Shown: positions 7,370 through 15,198 of the stretch, piece after piece | How positions within the stretch are numbered: position 1 is the first letter of the stretch | Layout of the letters: each line of letters begins with the position of its first letter | DNA from: Bacillota bacterium | Lineage (GTDB): Bacteria; Bacillota; Clostridia; Acetivibrionales; DSM-1351 | Assembly (NCBI GenBank): GCA_023397905.1 | Contig: JAEWSZ010000011.1 | Span: forward strand, 1-16,573 | DNA length: 16,573 bases | Reading direction: 5' to 3' | Made by a program: the position numbers and the translations under genes | The notes under the pieces: model-generated | The model's database searches: none | Told to the model about the DNA's origin: nothing | The model's input: only the letters and a program-made list of their open reading frames with translations

Positions 7370-8338
7370 ATGGATAAGCATAAACTTATAGAAAAGCAGA
7401 AGTGGTTTGTAAATCTGAGACTGGGCATGTTCATACACTTCAACAGCGCCACGTTTCAGTTCAATGCGGGGGATATAATGGATTGGGATTTTGACCATGA
7501 AAATAACGGGGCCGATAGAGAATTTCCCTTTAACCCCGCGGACTGGAATCCCCAAAGGCTGGACTGCAGGCAGTGGACCAAAGCGGCTGAGGCAATGGGG
7601 GCAAAATTTGCCGCATTGACCGCAAAGCATCATGAAGGTTTTTGCCTGTGGCCCACAGAGACAACGGAGCACTGTGTGAGAAACGGAAAAGTTAAAAGGG
7701 ACGTTGTGAGGGAATATCTGGAAGCCTTCCGGGAAAAAGACATTATTGCGGGCCTGTATTTTTCCATGCTGGATCTGACCAGGCAGATAAACAGAAAGAA
7801 ATGCACAAGAGAAGATGTGGAATATACGAAAAAACAGCTTACCGAGCTCCTTACAAATTACGGAAAGATACCCTTCATTATCATTGACGGATGGCAGGCG
7901 GACTGGGGCGGGCCCTCCTATGAAAATATGCCCTATGAGGAAATAAACGACCATGTAAAATCACTCCAGCCCGACTGTATGCTGCTTAACATAAGCTGTG
8001 AAAGCAATCTGAAGCACACGGAAGTGGTATTCTATGAAAATGCGGCGGGACAGGAGGTGGAGGATGACTTTTGGGGGCCGGGGGCATCCTGCAATATTTT
8101 AAACAACTGCTGGTTCTGGAGAAAAACCGATCCTGAGATGGAGCTGAAAAGCGCCGGCTGGGCTGTTGACAAAATAGTCGGAATGAACGGGCACAATGTT
8201 ACCTTCCTGCTCAATTCATCCCCCAATACTGACGGATTGATAGACGACAATTTTATGAGGCGGTATGAGGAAATAGGAAGTCTGTATAAAATGCCGCGGG
8301 AGCTGTCTGAACTCCCAGCAGGCTGGTTAATGGAATAA
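7370..8338 (+). CDS. GH29-family alpha-L-fucosidase-like hydrolase, catalytic core only
   Basis: AAGGAG (7358-7363) sets the ATG at 7370 although the frame is open to 7262. The 322-residue product matches the GH29 TIM barrel. It has LGMFIHFNSATF (19-29), equivalent to the family's FIHWG region. TAKHHEGFCLW (84-94) corresponds to the substrate-binding TAKHHDGFCLW, and IPFIIIDGW (167-175) has D173 as the likely nucleophile. NGHNVTFLLNSSPNTDGLI is also typical near the end of the barrel. The C-terminal beta-sandwich of full-length fucosidases (usually 430 residues or more) is absent, but the gene is not obviously broken. No signal peptide is seen, so it should act in the cytoplasm on imported glycan. 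Fucose versus another sugar is not certain, since compact GH29 relatives are poorly characterised. The acid/base residue cannot be assigned by eye. Confidence 0.85.
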   Translation: MDKHKLIEKQKWFVNLRLGMFIHFNSATFQFNAGDIMDWDFDHENNGADREFPFNPADWNPQRLDCRQWTKAAEAMGAKFAALTAKHHEGFCLWPTETTEHCVRNGKVKRDVVREYLEAFREKDIIAGLYFSMLDLTRQINRKKCTREDVEYTKKQLTELLTNYGKIPFIIIDGWQADWGGPSYENMPYEEINDHVKSLQPDCMLLNISCESNLKHTEVVFYENAAGQEVEDDFWGPGASCNILNNCWFWRKTDPEMELKSAGWAVDKIVGMNGHNVTFLLNSSPNTDGLIDDNFMRRYEEIGSLYKMPRELSELPAGWLME

Positions 8339-8428
8339 CTGTGCGCAAAAATGGAATTTACACAATTACATGTGAGTATATACAACTGTTTTTTTATTGT
8401 TTAAAGTGAAAGCGAGTGTGTGATATAA

Positions 8429-10939
8429 ATGGAAAATAAATTTTATCTGATCGCCAACGCCCATATCGATCCGGTATGGCAATGGCAGTGGGAAGAGGGC
8501 GCAGCCGAGGCAGTTTCCACCTTCCGTGTGGCTGCCGACCTGTGCGAAGAGCATGACGGCTTTGTCTTCAACCACAATGAAGCCCTTCTATACCAATGGA
8601 TAGAGGAATATGAGCCGGAGCTTTTCAAACGCATTCAGCGCCTGGTGGCCGGCAAGAAGTGGCATATAGCAGGCGGCTGGTATTTGCAGCCCGACTGCAA
8701 CCTGCCTGCCGGTGAATCCTTTGTCAGGCAGATATTGACCGGAAATATGTATTTTTATGAGAAATTTGGGGTAAAGCCCACTACAGCCGTTAATTTTGAC
8801 TCCTTCGGACACAGCAGGGGACTTGTGCAGATTATGAAAAAGGCCGGATACGACTCCTATGTGTACACACGCCCGGAACAGAACCAGATGGAGGTACCCC
8901 ATGAGTTCCAATGGGTGGGATTCGACGGTTCCCGCATCCTGGCCCATCATTCGGAATCCTCCTACCAGTCTGAGGTCGGCATGGCCGGAGAAAAAATAAG
9001 GCAGGATATTGAAAAGCCGGAGGCAGGAATAGTCCTGTGGGGAGTGGGAAATCATGGGGGCGGGGCTTCCCGGTCCGATCTGGCCGCCATAGAGGCCATG
9101 GCGGAAGAACTGAAAGGCCGTGGGATACAGTTAATACACTCTTCTTTGGAGGAATATTTCAGTGAAAAGCTGCCTCGCTTTGATTCCTTTCCGGAAGTGA
9201 GAGAAACGCTGTATCCATGCATGTTGGGCTGCTATACATCCCATATCCGCATCAAGCGCAGGCATCGCCGGCTGGAAAGCCAGCTGCTGGCTGCGGAAAA
9301 AATGGCTTCCCATGCGGCTTTCCAGGGCTTGCTGCCATATCCCGAGCATGAGCTGGAAGAGGCTCTCAAGGCTTTAATGTTTTCGGAATTCCACGATGCG
9401 CTTCCGGGCTCCGCCATCCAGCGTGCTGAGGAAGATGTGCTGCAGCTTCTGGCACATGGGCTCGAATTGGTGTCGCGGGTCAGAATGAGGTCGGTTATGG
9501 CTCTTTCCGCAGGGCAACAGCCATCGGAGCCCGGCGACATCACTTTGATGGTGTACAATCCCCACCCTTATGCGGTGAAGGGCATATGGAACGCCGAAGT
9601 ACAGCCGGTACGCCCTTTGTGGGGGATGAAATCCTGGTCTCCGGTCCTGTACCAGGGCGGCAGGCTCATACCGTGCCAGACGGAAAAGCCGGATACCAAT
9701 TTTATAACTGATATATGGCGCAAGGCAGTTTCATTCGAAGCGGAGCTTCCGGCTTCATCAGTCACCAGGATAGTATGCAAGGTACAGGAGCAGTCCGGCA
9801 TCCGGATTCCGGAATTAATCGCCAAAGATGGTATGTACCATTTCAAGACTCCGGAGCTGGAAGTGTTAATCAATGAAAAAACCGGGCTTATGGACAAATA
9901 TGCCGTAAACGGCAGGGATTATCTTAAAACCGGTGCCTTTGAAGTTCTGGTGATGAAGGATACCACAGGCTCCTGGGGCGCGGCTCCCATGTCCATACGC
10001 GAACTGGAAGGCCGGTTTGCCCCCATGGATCCGTCAGCCTGCGCCTACAGGGCTACCGGAGGTGCGGCAGACAGCCTGCCCGCCGTCCATGTAATAGAGG
10101 ACGGCAGTGTGCGGACCATAGTGGAGGCGGTATTCCAGTATGAAAATTCAGTATTATGCCAGCAATACATCCTTCCAAAGCACGGAACCGAGGTACAGGT
10201 AAATTTGAGGATTTACTGGAATGAGCCGGAAAAAACGCTTAAACTGGCTTTGCCCACCACTCTTGACGGCAAGACATTCCTGAGCCAGACCGCATACGGC
10301 ATAAACCGGTGGCCGGCCGACGGAAACGAAGTCGTGACCCAGAAATGGACTGCGCTGGTGGATGAGGCCGGACAGCAGGCCCTGACAGTGCTCAATGACT
10401 GCACATATGGGGCCGACATGCAGGACGGTGAGCTCCGCATATCCCTGCTGCGTTCTTCGGGATATGTGGCCACGCCAAATAATGACGACACCAGCCGGCC
10501 AAACCTGGCGCCGGACCGCTTCACTCCCCACTGTGACATGGGAGAGCAGGTCTACAACTTCAGGCTCAATGCCGGCGGCTGCGAAGAACGCATGAGTTCA
10601 GTGGAAAGGGAAGCACAATTGATGCACGAACCTCCGGTGATACTGCCCTTTACCCCTTCAGGGGGCGGAGAAGTGCCCCTCCCGATGCTCACGCTCTCAA
10701 ACCCGGGCGTGGAGCTGGTCACAGTGAAGCGGGCCGAGCAGTCTGAGGAGTATGTCATACGGCTGTTTGAGCCCTGCGGAAGACCACAGGACACCATTAT
10801 CAGTCTGCCCGCCTTGAATATCGAGCAGAAAGAACATCTGGAGGCTTTTGAGATACTGACGCTAAAAGCGGATACGGTGAACAGGAGGCTGGTGCGCTGC
10901 GATTTGCTGGAAGGCGCTATACCGCTGTCCTCTAAATAA
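8429..10939 (+). CDS. GH38-family alpha-mannosidase
   Basis: The 836-residue cytoplasmic enzyme (no signal peptide) releases terminal alpha-mannose. Its N-terminal catalytic domain begins with ANAHIDPVW (9-17), giving zinc ligands H12 and D14. NFDSFGHS (122-129) gives D124 as probable nucleophile and H128 nearby. QPDCNLPAGESFVRQ (87-101), GNHGGG and FSEFHDALPGSAI are further GH38 hallmarks. The rest forms the helical middle domain and C-terminal beta domains; total length is somewhat below the 900-1000 usual for bacterial members. It starts at an ATG without a recognisable Shine-Dalgarno sequence. Arginine is often CGC here, whereas AGA/AGG prevail upstream, and the gene looks richer in GC. 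It probably works with the GH29 enzyme on the imported glycan. A weak promoter-like pair, TTTACA (8357-8362) and TATACA (8379-8384), lies in the 90-base gap before it. Confidence 0.93.
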   Translation: MENKFYLIANAHIDPVWQWQWEEGAAEAVSTFRVAADLCEEHDGFVFNHNEALLYQWIEEYEPELFKRIQRLVAGKKWHIAGGWYLQPDCNLPAGESFVRQILTGNMYFYEKFGVKPTTAVNFDSFGHSRGLVQIMKKAGYDSYVYTRPEQNQMEVPHEFQWVGFDGSRILAHHSESSYQSEVGMAGEKIRQDIEKPEAGIVLWGVGNHGGGASRSDLAAIEAMAEELKGRGIQLIHSSLEEYFSEKLPRFDSFPEVRETLYPCMLGCYTSHIRIKRRHRRLESQLLAAEKMASHAAFQGLLPYPEHELEEALKALMFSEFHDALPGSAIQRAEEDVLQLLAHGLELVSRVRMRSVMALSAGQQPSEPGDITLMVYNPHPYAVKGIWNAEVQPVRPLWGMKSWSPVLYQGGRLIPCQTEKPDTNFITDIWRKAVSFEAELPASSVTRIVCKVQEQSGIRIPELIAKDGMYHFKTPELEVLINEKTGLMDKYAVNGRDYLKTGAFEVLVMKDTTGSWGAAPMSIRELEGRFAPMDPSACAYRATGGAADSLPAVHVIEDGSVRTIVEAVFQYENSVLCQQYILPKHGTEVQVNLRIYWNEPEKTLKLALPTTLDGKTFLSQTAYGINRWPADGNEVVTQKWTALVDEAGQQALTVLNDCTYGADMQDGELRISLLRSSGYVATPNNDDTSRPNLAPDRFTPHCDMGEQVYNFRLNAGGCEERMSSVEREAQLMHEPPVILPFTPSGGGEVPLPMLTLSNPGVELVTVKRAEQSEEYVIRLFEPCGRPQDTIISLPALNIEQKEHLEAFEILTLKADTVNRRLVRCDLLEGAIPLSSK

Positions 10940-10951
10940 ATATTGTGACAA

Positions 10952-11025
10952 AACGGCACGATCAGAAACGGAATAAAAGGTGAGCTCCGGGTTCACCTTT
11001 TATTCCGTTTTTGACCTGTGCCGTT
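10952..11025. terminator. Bidirectional rho-independent terminator between GH38 and tetR-type genes
   Basis: A perfect 18-bp stem (10966-10983 with 10993-11010, GGTGA/TCACC at the tip) has a 9-base loop and A/T-rich base tracts usable on either strand. An outer 8-bp pair, AACGGCAC (10952-10959) with GTGCCGTT (11018-11025), extends it and overlaps the stop codon of the leftward TetR gene. The position between convergent genes fits a shared terminator. Confidence 0.9.
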
Positions 11026-11620
11026 AATTTTTCAAACCTTCGATAAATATACGGCGCAGGCCTTTCACTATACGCCCTGCGTCAAAATCATGCCCGTCCA
11101 GATGCAGGTCCACATCATGAAGGGCAGATAACAGGGCCTCAACGGTATAGGGGATATCCACGCCTGAAATCTCTTCCCGTTGTTGGGCTTCATTCATTAA
11201 CGCCAGGCATGTCTCACGCATCCACTGATACAGGGGCGTCTGCATTGGGCGGTAACCCAATATGGCCCGGCTGACGGCACAAAGCCACGGGCTTTTCTCT
11301 TCCAGGAAAACCACGAACCTTTCCACAACATGGTGGAGCCTGTCAAGCGGGGAGGCTCCCTGATTCTGCTGCAAATATCCGTTGAGCTCATCAAACATGG
11401 GCCGGCACTCGGACTTGACTATCTCAATGCAAATATCCCCTATTTCCGAATATCTGCGGTAAAGGGTTGCCTGCCCCACACCTGCGGCTTTGGCGATCTG
11501 ATGCATGTTCACGCCTTCGGTTCCATGATTTTCTATGAATAATTTTCTGGCCTCGGACAGAATGCGCATTCCGTTCAGCTCTTCTCTTGTAAGTTTTGAA
11601 GTTTCTACTTTTTCAGCCAT
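11024..11620 (-). CDS. TetR-family transcriptional regulator
   Basis: The protein has 198 residues and is read leftward from an ATG preceded by AAAGGAGA. An N-terminal TetR DNA-binding domain lies at about 18-65. ILSEARKLFIENHGTEGVNM is followed by the helix-turn-helix IAKAAGVGQATLYRRYSEI, and the C-terminal part is a helical ligand/dimer domain. The length is typical. It is divergent from the lactonase-efflux operon, and two identical palindromes lie in the shared control region, so it most likely represses both that operon and itself and is released by a small ligand. That ligand may be the molecule degraded or exported by the neighbouring proteins. It ends inside a shared terminator with the mannosidase gene. 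The family assignment is firm; target and ligand are inferred. Confidence 0.93.
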   Translation of the reverse strand: MAEKVETSKLTREELNGMRILSEARKLFIENHGTEGVNMHQIAKAAGVGQATLYRRYSEIGDICIEIVKSECRPMFDELNGYLQQNQGASPLDRLHHVVERFVVFLEEKSPWLCAVSRAILGYRPMQTPLYQWMRETCLALMNEAQQREEISGVDIPYTVEALLSALHDVDLHLDGHDFDAGRIVKGLRRIFIEGLKN

Positions 11621-11728
11621 TTGAAAAATCTCCTTTAAAAATAATGCTTTCAGGCCCGCCCGGTTATAAGGTCAATTACGCTTAAACCCTTCGCCTTCAG
11701 CCGATAACAATTGATTTTTTACATTCCC

Positions 11729-11758
11729 TTGACAAACGGACACATTGTCCGATATAAT
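11729..11758 (+). promoter_or_regulatory. Promoter of the lactonase-efflux operon
   Basis: TTGACA (11729-11734) and TATAAT (11753-11758) are both perfect sigma-A consensus boxes with an 18-bp spacer. The spacer is almost entirely filled by the first TetR-type palindrome, so repressor binding would exclude RNA polymerase. Confidence 0.88.
11737..11751. promoter_or_regulatory. TetR-type operator, copy 1
   Basis: CGGACACATTGTCCG is an inverted repeat with CGGACA and TGTCCG arms around CAT. It sits between the -35 and -10 of the rightward promoter. With its flanks it is identical over 20 bp (11734-11753) to copy 2. Confidence 0.85.
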
Positions 11759-11770
11759 AAAAAACAGAAA

Positions 11771-11785
11771 CGGACACATTGTCCG
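11771..11785. promoter_or_regulatory. TetR-type operator, copy 2
   Basis: This is the same 15-bp palindrome as copy 1, inside a 20-bp identity (11768-11787), with centres 34 bp apart. It overlaps the predicted start site of the leftward regulator transcript and lies just downstream of the rightward promoter's start site, so it could block both. Confidence 0.85.
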
Positions 11786-11790
11786 ATTTC

Positions 11791-11820
11791 ATTATAGCAC
11801 AATTAACGTTAAGTATGCAA
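11791..11820 (-). promoter_or_regulatory. Probable promoter of the TetR-family gene (leftward)
   Basis: On the minus strand, TTGCAT (11815-11820) and a perfect TATAAT (11791-11796) are 18 bp apart. A TG one base upstream of the -10 makes it an extended -10. It points left toward the regulator gene and therefore toward the rightward promoter at 11729-11758. The regulator's leader would be about 160 bases. Confidence 0.65.
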
Positions 11821-11871
11821 GGAGTTTGAAGCTCTGGGAATTTTAAATAAAAAGAAGGGTGATGATTGATA

Positions 11872-12630
11872 ATGGTTAAAAAACTGTATTTTTTGCCCGC
11901 CGGTTCCTGTTTCCTGGACCAGTCGGCTGTTAATGGCAAGCTTCCGCCGGGCAGACTGATTGAAATGCCCGTATGGTGTTTTTTAGTGGAGACGGAGGAG
12001 GGGCCGTTTCTCATAGATACCGGTATGCCGGATCCCTTTGTGAATAACCCCGGCTATTACAACGGGACCCGCAGGGAAGGCAGGCTGGTTCCCAACATGA
12101 CTGAGGACGACAGGATAGTGAATATCCTGAAGCGGATGGGATATCAGACCGGCGACATTCAGGCGGTCATAAGCTCCCACCTGCACCTGGACCATTCCGG
12201 AGGGAACGGACACTTTCCGCGGACGCCTATCATCATACAAAAATCCGAATTTGAGTCCGCAATGGGAAACGATGATTACTCGCCGTATGAGTGCCGGCTC
12301 CCGGATCTGAAATATCAGCTGATAGAGGGGGATTATGAACCGGCTCCCGGCATACGGATACTGCACACCCCGGGCCATGCTCCCGGCCATCAGTCTGTGC
12401 TGGTAAAAACCGAGAAAACCGGATATGTGCTTTTAACGCTTGACGTGGCTTACAACAAGGAAATATTTGAAAACGACCTTCCGTTTTTGTCCGCGGATGC
12501 CCGGATGGCTTCAAAATCTATCCGGAGCCTGCAAAAGCTTGTCCGGGATGTTAAGCCGGAGGTGGTGTTTTTCGGGCATGACGGGGAGCAGGCCAAAAAC
12601 TGGAGGACGCTGTATCCCGATTTTCTGTAG
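11872..12630 (+). CDS. Metallo-beta-lactamase-fold hydrolase, AiiA-like N-acyl homoserine lactonase family
   Basis: The 252-residue protein starts at the ATG at 11872 after an AAGGGTGAT site. The dinuclear zinc motif HLHLDH has H103, H105, D107 and H108. TPGH gives H169, D191 is the bridging ligand, and FFGHD gives H236. DVAY places a tyrosine at 194. This matches the layout and length of AiiA-type lactonases (about 250 residues, catalytic Tyr194), better than that of glyoxalase II or beta-lactamases. TPGHAPGHQS is also typical of quorum-quenching lactonases. It has no signal peptide, so it is cytoplasmic. It is the first gene of an operon with the efflux pump (gap of 14 bases) under a TetR regulator. 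An AHL substrate is not proven; another lactone or ester, such as an antibiotic or a plant or fungal lactone, is possible. Confidence 0.85.
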   Translation: MVKKLYFLPAGSCFLDQSAVNGKLPPGRLIEMPVWCFLVETEEGPFLIDTGMPDPFVNNPGYYNGTRREGRLVPNMTEDDRIVNILKRMGYQTGDIQAVISSHLHLDHSGGNGHFPRTPIIIQKSEFESAMGNDDYSPYECRLPDLKYQLIEGDYEPAPGIRILHTPGHAPGHQSVLVKTEKTGYVLLTLDVAYNKEIFENDLPFLSADARMASKSIRSLQKLVRDVKPEVVFFGHDGEQAKNWRTLYPDFL

Positions 12631-12644
12631 AGGTGAATGTAGAG

Positions 12645-14006
12645 ATGGAAAATAAACCGGCTTTCTTATCAGCAGATGACCGGAAGCTAATCGGCACTCT
12701 CTGCCTGCTCATAGTTTTCGGCAATATAAATATTACAATGTTCAATATGGCTGTCCCTTCCATATCCGGGGCGTTTTCACTCTCGTCTTCGCAGGCGGGC
12801 TGGATAATGGTGGGGTACAGTATAGTAATGGCTGTGGGGGCGGGCACATACGGCAAATTGTCGGAAAGCTTTTCCGTCAGAAAGCTGTGTACCATTGGCC
12901 TGCTGCTCTTTGCCGCCGGCTCTCTGACAGGATTTTTCGCCCCTTCCTTCAAAGTGGTGGTAATAGGGCGCCTGATCCAGGCGGCGGGAGCTTCCTCCAT
13001 TTCGCCTCTTTCCTATGGGATCGCGACCCGGTTTTTTGAAGCAGGCATAAGGGGCCGGGTCCTGGGCGTATTATCGGCCACCATTGCTTTCGCCTCAGGA
13101 TTCGGTCCCGTACTGGGCGGATTTATTGAGGAATACGCCGGCTGGCGCGCCCTGTTTCTGGTCTCTGGCCTGTGCTTGTTCCTGCTTCCCCTTGTATTCA
13201 GGTATATACCTGTTACGGAGCGCCGCCATGAACCTTTTGACATCGCCGGAATGGTGCTGTTCTCGGCGGGGATGGCCTTTATCATCGCCGGAGTCACGGT
13301 AAATATCCTGCTATGGGCTGCCGGACTGGCGGCACTTGCCGGTTTCTGGCTCCGCATTAACAGGACGGAGCGTCCGTTTATACCGGCGGAGCTGCTCAAA
13401 AATACCGGTTACCGGAGAATACTCTGGATCGCCTTTATAACCTTTTTGTGCAATACCGGGCTGACCTTCGTACTGCCCATAATCATGAAAAGAGTTTTCA
13501 GCATGCAGACGGGGAAAATCGGCCTGCTGATGATTCCGGGTGCAGTCTCGGCGGCATTGCTGGGGCCGGTGCTGGGGCGCTGGTGTGACCGGTACGGAAG
13601 TTTCCGCATACTCATGCTTTCACAGAGGCTTGTGGTCCTGGGCTTTGTTCTGCTGAGCTTTTCAACAGGTTTTCTACCGCTTGTAACCGCCTTTCTGATC
13701 ATCGTCCCGGTACTTGGATTTAACGGACTGCTGACCGCCGGCGGAAAATTGATATCCATGACGTTGAAACAATCTGAGATGGGCATGGGAATGGGCGTTT
13801 TTACGCTGGCCTATCTTTTGGGCGGAGCCTTCGGTCCCGCACTGACCGGGCGGCTCATTGACCTGAAAGCGCCTGTATGGACTGCCTATATTGCTCTTGC
13901 GGCTATAGGGGCATTGTCCTTCATACCAGCATTATTGTCAGGGAGGGCAAATGCTGTAAATAAATACCGTAAAAAAAATATACAAGGAAAGGGTAAATAC
14001 CCATAA
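12645..14006 (+). CDS. MFS drug efflux transporter, DHA2 family (Tet(K)/Tet(L)-like)
   Basis: The ATG at 12645 is chosen because GAGGTG (12630-12635) is well spaced from it; a GTG at 12633 would leave no ribosome binding site. The 453-residue protein is close to the length of Tet(K)/Tet(L). It has many hydrophobic segments (probably 14 TM). The opening NINITMFNMAVPSISGAF is followed by MFS motif A (YGKLSESFSVRKL, about residues 67-79). Motif B-like GRLIQAAGAS and the antiporter motif C (GFGPVLGGFIEEYAGWRALF) follow. These place it among proton-coupled drug antiporters. It should export a hydrophobic compound or the product of the lactonase. It is co-transcribed with that gene and repressed by the TetR protein. 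Tetracycline as substrate cannot be claimed from sequence similarity alone. Confidence 0.92.
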   Translation: MENKPAFLSADDRKLIGTLCLLIVFGNINITMFNMAVPSISGAFSLSSSQAGWIMVGYSIVMAVGAGTYGKLSESFSVRKLCTIGLLLFAAGSLTGFFAPSFKVVVIGRLIQAAGASSISPLSYGIATRFFEAGIRGRVLGVLSATIAFASGFGPVLGGFIEEYAGWRALFLVSGLCLFLLPLVFRYIPVTERRHEPFDIAGMVLFSAGMAFIIAGVTVNILLWAAGLAALAGFWLRINRTERPFIPAELLKNTGYRRILWIAFITFLCNTGLTFVLPIIMKRVFSMQTGKIGLLMIPGAVSAALLGPVLGRWCDRYGSFRILMLSQRLVVLGFVLLSFSTGFLPLVTAFLIIVPVLGFNGLLTAGGKLISMTLKQSEMGMGMGVFTLAYLLGGAFGPALTGRLIDLKAPVWTAYIALAAIGALSFIPALLSGRANAVNKYRKKNIQGKGKYP

Positions 14007-14048
14007 ATAATGTACACGGTTTCATCCAGGCGCACCAGGCATATGCGG

Positions 14049-14062
14049 AATCCGGCCGGATT
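14049..14062. repeat. 14-bp perfect palindrome upstream of lacI-type gene
   Basis: AATCCGGCCGGATT is perfectly self-complementary, and GCATATGC (14039-14046) lies just before it. It is in the gap between the efflux gene and the LacI-type gene, upstream of the predicted -35. It could be an operator or a small cruciform; no T-run makes it a terminator. Confidence 0.45.
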
Positions 14063-14085
14063 GATGTTCAATCTGAAGCTCATGC

Positions 14086-14114
14086 TTGTTTAAAGTATGC
14101 TAATATGGTATTCT
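14086..14114 (+). promoter_or_regulatory. Likely promoter of the LacI-family gene
   Basis: TTGTTT (14086-14091) and TATTCT (14109-14114) are 17 bp apart, both with partial matches to the sigma-A boxes. They lie about 32 bases before the start codon. No operator matching the two cre-like sites downstream of the gene is seen here. Confidence 0.5.
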
Positions 14115-14146
14115 ACATATGAAATAAAGCAAAAAAGGTGGAAGCA

Positions 14147-15178
14147 ATGAACATTGAATTGATTGCTAAAAAAGCCGGTGTCTCACGTGCAACGGTATCA
14201 AGAGTTATAAATCATTTTCCAGGAGTGAAGGAAGAGACCAGAAAAAAAGTTGAAGCCGTAATAAACGAGCTGAATTATATTCCCAGTGCGGCGGCAAGGT
14301 CGCTTGTCCGGAAAAGGAGCAATATTATAGGCGCGCTGATTTACAATATCACGCAGCCCTTCTGGGGCAATTATATATCGGGGATAGAGGACGGCGTGGC
14401 AGCTACAAGCTATGGGCTGTTCTTTGCCAACAGTAAAAAGCACCAGACCTTCTGGGACTATCAGAAGACCTACAAGGACAACCTTAAAAATCTTGTAAGC
14501 CACGGTGTCGACGGTGTTATAATGACATTGCTGAACGATCTTGAGAAGGAGGATATCGACTTTTTAGAGAGCGTTAACATTCCCTATATAGTTATGCAGA
14601 ACTGTCTGGATGACCCCAGGATCGTAAGTGTCAACGTGGATAATGTAAAAGGCGCCTATGATGCGACAAACTACTTAATCGGCCTGGGGCATAAATCCAT
14701 AGGACATATAACGGGCCTGCTGACCAGCGGCATAGGAAAGTCAAGGCTCCAGGGCTTTTCTCAGGCAATGGAGCATGCCGGGCTGCAGGTGGCCCCGGAT
14801 AATATCGTTAACGGCGGACACTCCTTCAAGGACGGGTACTGGGGGATGAAACAGCTTATGGCCCATGACAACCCTCCCACGGCAATCTTCTTCGGAAGTG
14901 ATGAATCAGCCTACGGCGGGATATATGCCGCCGGTGAAATGAACATACGTGTTCCGGAGGATGTGTCTATAATAGGCTTTGACGGAATCAGGGACACCTT
15001 TGACCATTCCGCCTACCTGCCGGTTTTGACCACAATGAAGCAGCCCACTCATGAAATGGGGAAAATAGCCGCTGAAATGATGGTTGCATGGCTGGACGGA
15101 GAAAGGCCAAAAGAGCCCACCATAATAATGGACGCAACGCTTACGGAAGGGAAGACCTGTCTTCCTCCGAAAAAATAG
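14147..15178 (+). CDS. LacI-family transcriptional regulator
   Basis: AAGGTGG, five bases upstream, selects the ATG at 14147 over the in-frame GTG at 14138. The 343-residue protein has the classic LacI headpiece: helix-turn-helix IELIAKKAGVSRATVSRVINH (residues 3-23) and hinge region IPSAAARSLVRKRSNIIGALIYN (about 45-67). The periplasmic-binding-protein-like effector domain follows, with PTAIFFGSDESAYGG and DVSIIGFDGI near the C-terminal subdomain. The length is normal. It is monocistronic, ending in a strong terminator, and lies directly before a sugar-binding-protein gene. That gene's promoter carries two LacI-type operators, so local control of the uptake operon by a sugar effector is likely. 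The sugar cannot be deduced. It is not CcpA judged by context, though the same operators would suit CcpA. Confidence 0.94.
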   Translation: MNIELIAKKAGVSRATVSRVINHFPGVKEETRKKVEAVINELNYIPSAAARSLVRKRSNIIGALIYNITQPFWGNYISGIEDGVAATSYGLFFANSKKHQTFWDYQKTYKDNLKNLVSHGVDGVIMTLLNDLEKEDIDFLESVNIPYIVMQNCLDDPRIVSVNVDNVKGAYDATNYLIGLGHKSIGHITGLLTSGIGKSRLQGFSQAMEHAGLQVAPDNIVNGGHSFKDGYWGMKQLMAHDNPPTAIFFGSDESAYGGIYAAGEMNIRVPEDVSIIGFDGIRDTFDHSAYLPVLTTMKQPTHEMGKIAAEMMVAWLDGERPKEPTIIMDATLTEGKTCLPPKK

Positions 15179-15198
15179 TGCTATAAGTGTTTTAAAAA

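Noticed and set aside
8407..8420. Possible cre site before the mannosidase (TGAAAGCG)
   Set aside because: Only the left half matches; the right half deviates at several essential positions, including the terminal CA.
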